Assembly (NCBI RefSeq): GCF_000802245.2
Contig: NZ_CP021080.1
Coordinates: 186,001-250,000 of the forward strand
Length of the DNA stretch: 64,000 nucleotides
Source: Streptomyces pluripotens
Lineage (GTDB): Bacteria > Actinomycetota > Actinomycetes > Streptomycetales > Streptomycetaceae
Reading direction: 5' to 3'
Shown here: positions 43,949 to 50,852 of the stretch, piece by piece
Layout of the letters: every line of letters begins with the position of its first letter
Position numbering within the stretch: position 1 is the first letter of the stretch
Translations under genes and position numbers: made by a program
Notes under the pieces: model-generated
The model's input: the letters and a program-made list of their open reading frames with translations, nothing else
Told to the model about the DNA's origin: nothing
Database searches by the model: none

Positions 43949-45169
43949 ATGAGCAGCGCAGCGAGCGGGGCGGGCCGGCCGCCGCCGCGGACGGAGACCG
44001 TACCGCTGGGGGCAGCCGCCACGGCGCTCGCGGCGGACGCCGTGCTGCTCGGTTTCGTGCGCGCCCTGCGGTCGGCGGGTTTGGACGCCAGCGCCGAGCG
44101 GCTGTACGCCTTCCTGCGCGCCATCGACCTCCTGGGTCCAGGGAAGCGGGCCGATGTGTACTGGGCGGGGCGGGCGACACTGTGCGGCGGACACGATGAC
44201 CTGGAGCGGTACGAGAGGGTGTTCGCAGCGTACTTCGGGACACCCGGCGGGTCCGCGCCGCGCAGGGATCAGGCGGCTGCGCCACCCCGGCTCGGGCTCG
44301 CCACCCGGGCGGCGTCCACCGCCCGGCGCGGACCCGGCGGAAGCGAGCCGCCGGGCCCGCACACCGCCACGCTGGCCAGCTCCGCCGAGGTGCTGCGGCA
44401 CCGAGACGTGGCCGGATTGGACGCCGGCGAACGCGCCCAACTGCACCGCCTGCTCGCCGCGTTCGCGCTCCAGGGGCAGACCCGACGCTCGGCGCGGCGG
44501 CGGCCCGCCAGGCGCGGGGACGTGGACCCGCGCCGTACCGTACGGGAGCTGCTGCGGCGCGGCGGGGAGCCGGCCCGGCTGCGGCGGCACACGCGGGTGA
44601 CGCAGCCCCGGCGGATCGTCCTACTCGTCGACGTGAGCGGCTCGATGGCACCGTACGCCGACGCGCTGCTGCGGTTCGCGCACGCCGCGGTGCGTGGGGG
44701 TCGCACGGAGGTGTTCACGATCGGCACCCGGCTGACCCGGGTGACCCGTGAACTCGCCCACCGCGACCCCGACCTGGCGATGGCCGCCCTCGCGCAGGCC
44801 GTGCCCGACTGGCGCGGCGGCACCCGGCTGGGTGAGTTGCTGCGTGAGTTCCTGATCCGCTGGGGGCAGCGCGGCATGGCGCGCGGTGCGGTCGTCGTAC
44901 TGCTCTCGGACGGCTGGGAGCGCGGCGATCCGGAGCTGCTCGGCACGCAGATGCGCCGTCTGCACACGCTGGCCCACCAGGTGATCTGGGCCAACCCGCG
45001 CAAGGCCCGCCCCGGGTACGCGCCACTGGCTGCCGGTATGGCGGCGGCTCTGCCCAGCGTGGACGCGTTCGTCGAGGGGCACAGCCTTGCGGCGCTGGAG
45101 CGGCTGGCGTCGGTGGTACGCGGGGCAGCGAGCCGTGCGACCCCGGTGAAAGGAGCAGAGCGTGCGTGA
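43949..45169 (+). CDS. coxE: VWA-domain protein (CoxE-like)
   Basis: This 406-residue protein contains a C-terminal von Willebrand A domain with the MIDAS motif DVSGSMAPYADALLRFAHA, a second MIDAS-like threonine in the GGTRLGELLREFLI segment, and LLSDGWERGDPELLGTQM. The N-terminal 200 residues are helical, with an Arg-rich linker (RRSARRRPARRGDVDPRRT). It should work with the MoxR ATPase in maturing the molybdenum enzyme. ATG 43949 is preferred because GGGGAG lies ten bases upstream; a GTG at 43940 is too close to that site. It overlaps the next gene by 8 bp. Confidence 0.88.
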   Translation: MSSAASGAGRPPPRTETVPLGAAATALAADAVLLGFVRALRSAGLDASAERLYAFLRAIDLLGPGKRADVYWAGRATLCGGHDDLERYERVFAAYFGTPGGSAPRRDQAAAPPRLGLATRAASTARRGPGGSEPPGPHTATLASSAEVLRHRDVAGLDAGERAQLHRLLAAFALQGQTRRSARRRPARRGDVDPRRTVRELLRRGGEPARLRRHTRVTQPRRIVLLVDVSGSMAPYADALLRFAHAAVRGGRTEVFTIGTRLTRVTRELAHRDPDLAMAALAQAVPDWRGGTRLGELLREFLIRWGQRGMARGAVVVLLSDGWERGDPELLGTQMRRLHTLAHQVIWANPRKARPGYAPLAAGMAAALPSVDAFVEGHSLAALERLASVVRGAASRATPVKGAERA

Positions 45170-46268
45170 GATCCTGCCGGCGCTGGAACGCTGGTACACG
45201 GCCCGGGTCCCCTTCGGGCTCGCCACGGTGGTCGCGGTCAGCCGCAGTGCGCCGCGAGGGCCCGGCGCCGCCATGGCGGTGGGCCCCGGTGACGAGGTCG
45301 TGGGCAGCGTGTCCGGGGGCTGCGTGGAGGGGGCGGTGTTCGAGCTGGCCCAGGAGGTCGTGGCGAGCGGCGAGGCGCGCCTGGCGACCTTCGGCTACAG
45401 CGACGAGGACGCCTTCGCGGTCGGGCTCACCTGTGGCGGCGAGATCACTCTCCTGGTACGGGCCGTGACACCCGCCTCCGATCCGGCGTTCGGCCGCATC
45501 GCAGCGTCGGTCACCGCCGGTGAACCGGTGACCGCGGCCACCGTGGTCGACGGGCCCGCACCGCGCGGGGCGGTGCTCGCCGTGTGGGCGGACGCCGTGG
45601 TCGGCACGCTCGGCACAAGCGGGCTCGATGCGGCGGTGACCGCCGACGCACGCGGCGAACTCGCCCTGGGCGCCACGGTGCTGCGGCACTACGGGCCGCA
45701 GGGGCAGCGCCGCGAGGACACCGTATCGGTGTTCCTGCAGTCGTTCGCACCGCCGCCGCGGATGCTGGTCTTCGGGGCGATCGACTACGCGGCTGCGGTG
45801 GCCCGCATGGGCGACTTCCTCGGCTACCGGGTGACCGTGTGCGACGCCCGACCGGTGTTCGCGACGCCCAAACGCTTTCCGCCCGGGGTGGAGGTGGTCG
45901 TCGACTGGCCGCACCGCTATCTCCAGTCGGCTGGTACCGACGGGCGCACGGTGATCTGCGTCCTCACCCATGACCCCAAGTTCGACGTGCCGCTGCTTGA
46001 GGAGGCGCTGCGCCGGCCTGCCGCCTACATCGGCGCGATGGGCAGCCGCCGCACGCACGACGAACGGCGCGCACGGCTGTCCAGGGCCGGACTCAGCGAG
46101 GCCGAGTTGTCCAGGCTGCGCTCGCCGCTGGGGCTCGACCTGGGGGCGCGTACGCCGGAAGAAGTCGCCGTGTCCGTCGCCGCCGAGATCGTCGCCCTGC
46201 GCTGGGGCGGCAGCGGCACTCCCTTGACCCTGACCACCGGGGCCATCCACCCGCCCGCCACGTCTTGA
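45162..46268 (+). CDS. XdhC/CoxI-family maturation protein
   Basis: This 368-residue protein belongs to the XdhC/CoxI family, which binds molybdenum cofactor and helps its sulfuration or insertion. The N-terminal domain starts REILPALERWYTARVPFGLA with VVAVSRSAPRGPGAAMAV and the GSVSGGCVEGAVFELAQEV motif. The C-terminal Rossmann-like domain has MLVFGAIDYAAAVARMGDF and AYIGAMGSRRTHDERRARL. The GTG at 45162 overlaps the end of coxE. It is the sixth gene of the operon. Symbols used for this position vary (coxF, coxI, xdhC), so none is assigned. Confidence 0.9.
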   Translation: MREILPALERWYTARVPFGLATVVAVSRSAPRGPGAAMAVGPGDEVVGSVSGGCVEGAVFELAQEVVASGEARLATFGYSDEDAFAVGLTCGGEITLLVRAVTPASDPAFGRIAASVTAGEPVTAATVVDGPAPRGAVLAVWADAVVGTLGTSGLDAAVTADARGELALGATVLRHYGPQGQRREDTVSVFLQSFAPPPRMLVFGAIDYAAAVARMGDFLGYRVTVCDARPVFATPKRFPPGVEVVVDWPHRYLQSAGTDGRTVICVLTHDPKFDVPLLEEALRRPAAYIGAMGSRRTHDERRARLSRAGLSEAELSRLRSPLGLDLGARTPEEVAVSVAAEIVALRWGGSGTPLTLTTGAIHPPATS

Positions 46269-46284
46269 CTGCGAGGAGCACGTC

Positions 46285-46947
46285 ATGGAGCTGCACCACG
46301 AGTTCACCGTCCCCGTCCCGGTCGACGACGCTTGGCAGGCGCTCCTCGACATCGAACGTGTGGCGCCGTGCCTGCCGGGCACGGTGGTGGAGGAGTTCGA
46401 CGGCACGACGGTGAGCGGCTCGGTGAAGGTGAAAGTGGGGCCGGTCACCCTGACCTACCGGGGCACCGCGGTCTTCGAGGAGCAGGACGAGACCGCGCAC
46501 CGGCTGGTGCTCTCGGCGAGCGGCCGGGAGACCCGGGGGCAGGGCACGGCAAGGGCCACGGTCACCGGAACGCTGAGCGAACGCGACGGCGGTACGGCGG
46601 TGTCGGTGCTGACCGACCTCAAGGTCACCGGGCGTCCGGCGCAGTTCGGCCGCGGTGTGCTCGCAGAGGTGGGGGACCGGTTGGTGGGGCAGTTCGCGGC
46701 GTGTCTGGCGAAACGGCTGGGCGATCGGTCCGCCGGGCTCGGCGGCGAGGAGCCCGGACCCTCCGAGCAGGAGGAGCAGGAGGAGCAGGAGGAGGTGGAG
46801 CCGCTCGACCTGCTGCGGGCGGTGGGGGTGCCAGTGGCCGAGCGGGCCGCCGGTGTGGTGCTGGCGGGAATCGTGCTGGCGGTGATCATCCTGAGGGTGC
46901 GGCGGCGGAGGCGGTCCGGGTCTGGCCGGAGGTCCCGGCACTGCTGA
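46285..46947 (+). CDS. coxG: CoxG-like SRPBCC protein with C-terminal membrane anchor
   Basis: This 220-residue protein has an N-terminal CoxG/SRPBCC domain (about 1-150; ELHHEFTVPVPVDDAWQALL, VAPCLPGTVVEEFDG, KVKVGPVTLTYRGTAVFEEQ). A Glu/Gln-rich linker (SEQEEQEEQEEVEP) leads to a transmembrane helix (GVVLAGIVLAVIILRV) and a very basic tail ([15 protein letters not shown]). CoxG is known to recruit the CO dehydrogenase to the membrane and bind quinone, so this anchor fits that role. ATG 46285 has GAGGAG upstream. A perfect hairpin ends the operon 30 bp later. Confidence 0.9.
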   Translation: MELHHEFTVPVPVDDAWQALLDIERVAPCLPGTVVEEFDGTTVSGSVKVKVGPVTLTYRGTAVFEEQDETAHRLVLSASGRETRGQGTARATVTGTLSERDGGTAVSVLTDLKVTGRPAQFGRGVLAEVGDRLVGQFAACLAKRLGDRSAGLGGEEPGPSEQEEQEEQEEVEPLDLLRAVGVPVAERAAGVVLAGIVLAVIILRVRRRRRSGSGRRSRHC

Positions 46948-47284
46948 GTCCCGCGCCAGGCGGCGTACGCAAGGGGGGCGTCCGGCAGGCACCGGTGGCT
47001 GCCGGACGCCTTCACCGGGCAGGACCGTCCGGGCCGCACGCGAACTGCGCGTGGCTCGTCGCCGTCGACCTGCAGAACGACATCGTGGCCCTGCCCACCT
47101 GCCCGTACGCGATGACCGACAGCGGTCCCAAGGCGCACGCGGGCAGTGTGGGGCGGATCTTCCCTGGGCTCGGCGAGAGCGGCACGCCTGGGGAGTCCTG
47201 AACCTGCTGGCCAGGACGCATTCCTGACCCGCACCGGTCCCGAACCGGCCCCGCCGGGCCCCGCCCCACGGCGGTGCGTCCCGC
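46948..47284. other. 337-bp gap after the cox operon
   Basis: Beyond the terminator hairpin I see only a short plus-strand stretch (about 47041-47200, AWLVAVDLQNDIVALPTCPY) that resembles protein coding but has no start and no family match I trust. It may be a fragment of a lost gene. Confidence 0.3.
46977..47010 (+). terminator. Perfect hairpin terminator of the cox operon
   Basis: GGCGTCCGGCAG and CTGCCGGACGCC form a 12-bp perfect stem with a 10-nt loop, followed by TTCACC, 29 bp beyond the coxG stop. Confidence 0.8.
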
Positions 47285-47461
47285 TCAGTCCTCGCCGCGC
47301 ACGATGTTGTCCTGGGCCGCGGCACCCCGCTGCGCGGCGGATGCCCGGTCCACGACGGCGGGCAAGCAAGTGCGCACTCCCCGCTCACGCGGACGGCGGG
47401 CCTTCGCCCACCCGGTCTCCGGGTGCGGTACGGCCCGTTTGTCACTGGGATGCGCAGTCAC
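47285..47461 (-). CDS. Small hypothetical protein, 58 residues
   Basis: The GTG at 47461 has AAGGGAAG seven bases upstream and opens a frame reading MTAHPSDKRAVPHPETGWAK and ending AAAQDNIVRGED before TGA. About 80 percent of third codon positions are G or C. The protein is short, basic and hydrophilic, with no hydrophobic helix and a single cysteine. It sits alone between the cox terminator and the 47851 gene. The good ribosome site and composition support translation, but I recognise no family and the call is tentative. Confidence 0.45.
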   Translation of the reverse strand: MTAHPSDKRAVPHPETGWAKARRPRERGVRTCLPAVVDRASAAQRGAAAQDNIVRGED

Positions 47462-47850
47462 GTCTCATCTTCCCTTCTGTCTCCCGCCGTCGACGGGACC
47501 GGCCCGTCGGGCGGCCGTGTGCGACCTGTGCCTGACCGGGTCCCCGACCGCGGACCCCGCAAACCCGGGGCAGGCGGAGGCCGTCAGACGGAGACGGATC
47601 GGCCCTGTGCCCCCACCGGGGGGACCGCCACCGCCGAACGCACCGCCGGCACCGTGGGCGGCCCGGGGCGGCCCCGGTCGACGGCACGCCCGACGCCGGT
47701 GCATCCGGTGCCGGGGATGTCCTTCGCTCCGGCTGGAACACGGCAGAACCGGTCCGCCCGCACACGCCGGCCGAACCGCCCCGACCGACCCCAGAACACC
47801 GGGCACCCCAGCGAACGGAACGGGTGCCGGGCGTGTGCCGCGGGACCACC
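47462..47850. other. 389-bp gap without a convincing gene
   Basis: The open frames on both strands are Pro/Arg-rich and lack ribosome sites. I see no repeat, RNA-like fold or strong hairpin here. Confidence 0.4.
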
Positions 47851-48123
47851 TCAGCCACCCTGTTCCGCCGCCACCCGCTCCACCTCGGCCTCGATCTCCG
47901 CACGGGGCCGGCCCGATTCCTTGGCGTACTCGCTCACCGCGGTCTGCGCATCGCGGGCGAGATCCCGCCAGGCGCGCAGAGCAGTCTCATAGGTGCCCGA
48001 CTGGGCGCCGGTCATCCCCCGCTCGGCCGGTGGGCCGTAGGTGTCCCGCAGCTCCTCGACCATGGCATGGGCCGCATCGGCCGCACGCTGCTTCTGCACC
48101 AGTTCCTCGAAGGTGTTCGCCAC
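47851..48123 (-). CDS. Small conserved helical protein
   Basis: This 90-residue hydrophilic protein is nearly all helix (MANTFEELVQKQRAADAAHA, then TYETALRAWRDLARDAQTAV and SEYAKESGRPRAEIEAEVER). The Ala/Glu/Arg heptads suggest a coiled coil or helical hairpin. It starts with GTG 48123 and lies 60 bp downstream of the SpoIIE gene on the same strand, so it may be co-transcribed. I recall similar unannotated proteins from Streptomyces but no function. It could be a partner of the phosphatase, though only proximity supports that. Confidence 0.7.
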   Translation of the reverse strand: MANTFEELVQKQRAADAAHAMVEELRDTYGPPAERGMTGAQSGTYETALRAWRDLARDAQTAVSEYAKESGRPRAEIEAEVERVAAEQGG

Positions 48124-48183
48124 ACCAACCGACCCTAGGTCGGGGTCCCGCAGTACGCCTCTCGAAGCGGCCTCGATCGGACC

Positions 48184-50661
48184 TCACCGGTACCCGAGTG
48201 GCGACTCGGCGGCCGGGGCGAGGTCCGCCCACACCTGTTTGCCGCCGCTGACCGGGAGCGTGCCCCAGGCCTCCGACACCGCCTCCACCAGCAGAATGCC
48301 CCGACCACCGGTGGCCTCCCAGCCGACGCTGGTGGGCTTCATGGGACTGCGTGGCGAGGAGTCCGCGACGGCGAGCCGCAGCCGTTGGCCGACCAGGCTC
48401 AGATCGAGACGGACCTGGCCCTCGGTGTGCACGAGGGCGTTGGTGACGAGCTCCGAGACGACCAGCAGCGCCACATCGACCGTCTCGCCGGGGACGCCCC
48501 AGCCGCGCAGGGTACGTCGAGTGAAGCGGCGGGCGTGCCGGACCGCCTCCGGCAACCGCCACACCGTCCAGCTCTCGCGCAGCGGCCGTACCGTCATCCC
48601 GTCATAGCGCATCAACAGCAGGGCCACGTCGTCGCCGCGGTGGGCGCCGGTCAGCAGAGCGTCGGCGACCAGACCGAGGTGACCCGGGTCGGCGGCGGCC
48701 AGTTCACGGGCGAGCCGGTCCATACCGGTGTCGATGTCGGCGCCGGCGGACTCCACCAGGCCGTCGGTGGTCAGTGCGAGCACCATGCCGGGCTGGAGCC
48801 GGAGCGGTGTCATCGGGAACTCGGCCTGACCGAGCACACCGAGCGGCGGGCCCCCCTCGGCCTGCACGATCTCGGCAGAACCGTCCGGATGCCGCAGCAC
48901 GGGCTGCAGATGGCCGGCGCGTACGCACCAAGCGGTTCCCTCCTCCAGGTCGACATCGACGTAGGCACAGGTCGCGAAGAGATCGGTCTCCATGTCCAAC
49001 AGCAGCCGGTTGGCGTGTGCGACGACGACGTCCGGGGCGTGCCCCTCGGCGGCGTAGGCGCGCAGCGCAGTGCGCATCTGGCCCATCAGGGTGGCGGCGC
49101 CCGCGTTGTGGCCTTGTACATCGCCGATGACCAGGGCGACGTGGTTGTCGGCGAGCGGGATCACGTCGTACCAGTCACCGCCGACCTCCAGCCCGGCCGT
49201 GGTGGGCAGATAGCGGGCGACGGCGACCGCACCGGGCAACCGGGGCAGCCGGCGGGGCAGCAGGGTGCGCTGGAGCATGCCGACGAGTTCGTGTTCGGCG
49301 TCGAAGGCATGGGCGCGCAGCAGCGCCTGGCCGATCAGGCCGGCGCAGGCAGTGAGCAGGGCACGTTCGTCGGGGCCGAAGTCGTGCGGGCGGTCCCAGC
49401 CGATCAGGCAGGCGCCGGCCATACGGCCGCCCGCGGGCAGCGGCAGCACCGCGAGGCCGCCGGGGCCGACCTCGGCGAGAGCGGGTTCAAGTTCGGTCCG
49501 GGCGGGCCAGATCCGGGCCCGGCCCTCGCGCAATGCGGCGGCCAGGGTGGGCATGGTCCGCACCGGTGCGTCGGGCCATTCGGTGCGCCACTCACTGCGC
49601 CACACCTCGGGCCAGGCCTCGGGTTCGGGCGGGTCAAGCACGGTGACCACGAGCCGGTCGTGCTCCAGCTCGGCGAGCGCGATCCGGTCGGCCTGCAACG
49701 GTTTGCGCAGGGCTGCCACGACGGCCTGGCCGACGTCCTTGACGGTGCCGGCGGTGGCGAGAGCGGCGGCCAGGCGCTGTACGCGGGTCACGTCGGTGAC
49801 ACCGGAACGCAGAGTGGAGGCGTCGACGACGGTACCGACGAGCCGCGCGGGACGGCCCTCCCCTTTCGGCAGCAGCCGGCCCCGCAGTCTGAGCCACCTG
49901 GGTGTGCCGGACGGCCGCAGGACGCGGAACTCCAGCTCGCGGTCGCCGATCGACATGTGGTCGGCCTCGACCACGGACATCAGCGCCGGCAGGTCCTCGG
50001 GCACGGTGCGTTCGAGCAGCGTCTCCACACGGCCGTCGAAGTCGTTTCGCCCGATCCCGAAAAGCCGCAGGATCGTGTCGCCGACCTCGACCCGCCCGGT
50101 GTCCATGGCCAGGCTGAAGGAGTCTTTGGGCAGCACACCGGTGTCTGCGACGGTGGCGGCCGGGACGGGGACCACCACCGCTCGGGCGATCAGCCCCAGG
50201 CAGGTGCGGTCGTGACCGCCGAAGCCGCCGGGGTGCTCGCTGACGGCCAGCAGACAGCCGCTGCCCGGCGGGCGCAGCGGCAGGGCGGCCAGCGAGAAGT
50301 CCGCGGTCGGCGTGCGCCGCTCCCCGGGGTAGCCAGCCCGCGCCGCGGGTCCGAGCCACACCGGTCGTCCGCTGCGGTGGGCCTCAGCGACCGGGGAACC
50401 GCCTGCGGCCGGATAACCGTCCCGGAGCCCGTACAGGGTGCGCGGCAGCCCCGCCGACTCGGCGAGTCCCAGATGGGAGGGATCGTCGCCGGGCGTGTAG
50501 ACACCGGCGAAGGCCGCCCCGGCGAACACCAGGGCCTGTTCGAGGATCCGGCGAAGCAGATCGGGCGTGCCGGGGACCGCGGTGAGCGCGTCGAGGGCAG
50601 CTTCGGCACGCTCCATCCTCGACCCGCTGATCGCAGCGCCCTCACTCACCACGTTCGCCAT
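48184..50661 (-). CDS. SpoIIE-type phosphatase with GAF/PAS sensors and RsbW-like ATPase
   Basis: This 825-residue cytoplasmic regulator combines an N-terminal GAF domain (about 20-170), a PAS domain (about 190-300, FSLAMDTGRVEVGDTILRLF), a second GAF domain (about 310-470), a PP2C domain (about 490-690; LEVGGDWYDVIPLADNH, VIGDVQGHNAGAA, LTTDGLVESAGADID, RGDDVALLLM) and a C-terminal GHKL ATPase (about 700-815; LLVVSELVTNALVHTEGQ, GGRGILLVEAVSEAWG). It can in principle act as both phosphatase and kinase in a sigma-factor partner switch. ATG 50661 is used; ATG 50616 is possible. It is divergent from the lanthipeptide operon across 190 bp, so the two share a regulatory region. Confidence 0.88.
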   Translation of the reverse strand: MANVVSEGAAISGSRMERAEAALDALTAVPGTPDLLRRILEQALVFAGAAFAGVYTPGDDPSHLGLAESAGLPRTLYGLRDGYPAAGGSPVAEAHRSGRPVWLGPAARAGYPGERRTPTADFSLAALPLRPPGSGCLLAVSEHPGGFGGHDRTCLGLIARAVVVPVPAATVADTGVLPKDSFSLAMDTGRVEVGDTILRLFGIGRNDFDGRVETLLERTVPEDLPALMSVVEADHMSIGDRELEFRVLRPSGTPRWLRLRGRLLPKGEGRPARLVGTVVDASTLRSGVTDVTRVQRLAAALATAGTVKDVGQAVVAALRKPLQADRIALAELEHDRLVVTVLDPPEPEAWPEVWRSEWRTEWPDAPVRTMPTLAAALREGRARIWPARTELEPALAEVGPGGLAVLPLPAGGRMAGACLIGWDRPHDFGPDERALLTACAGLIGQALLRAHAFDAEHELVGMLQRTLLPRRLPRLPGAVAVARYLPTTAGLEVGGDWYDVIPLADNHVALVIGDVQGHNAGAATLMGQMRTALRAYAAEGHAPDVVVAHANRLLLDMETDLFATCAYVDVDLEEGTAWCVRAGHLQPVLRHPDGSAEIVQAEGGPPLGVLGQAEFPMTPLRLQPGMVLALTTDGLVESAGADIDTGMDRLARELAAADPGHLGLVADALLTGAHRGDDVALLLMRYDGMTVRPLRESWTVWRLPEAVRHARRFTRRTLRGWGVPGETVDVALLVVSELVTNALVHTEGQVRLDLSLVGQRLRLAVADSSPRSPMKPTSVGWEATGGRGILLVEAVSEAWGTLPVSGGKQVWADLAPAAESPLGYR

Positions 50662-50852
50662 TACAACGCCTGCAGGCCGCCCGCGCAGCCCCTGCGAACG
50701 GTCCGGGCGCCGACCTCTTCCGTTCGAAAGCCACCGGACACATGTTGACCTGTGAGTTCCGCACAGCACTCTCATGACAGTCGTTACTTTCCGCGACCAG
50801 CCGAAACCTGCGAGTGTCTAAGCGTCAGCCAGCGAAGAGGGATGGGGGGCGC
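50662..50852. promoter_or_regulatory. Divergent promoter region of SpoIIE gene and amfT
   Basis: This 191-bp region separates two divergent genes. It has a relatively AT-rich centre with TTGACC at 50745-50750 and GTTACTTTCCGCG further on, both plus-strand promoter-like elements. It should contain AmfR- and possibly BldD- or AdpA-dependent sites, which I cannot place by eye. Confidence 0.4.

Noticed and set aside
47041..47200. Possible isochorismatase-like fragment (AWLVAVDLQNDIVALPTC)
   Set aside because: Only a short phrase resembles the family, there is no start codon, and no catalytic Lys/Cys context follows.
48385..50748. A 787-codon open frame on the plus strand opposite the SpoIIE gene
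   Set aside because: It is the mirror of a real gene: composition is dominated by Gly/Gln/His/Arg, there is no ribosome site, and the minus-strand frame shows GAF, PP2C and ATPase motifs. Similar long antisense frames at 8878-10758, 42740-44590 and 21386-24076 are rejected for the same reason.
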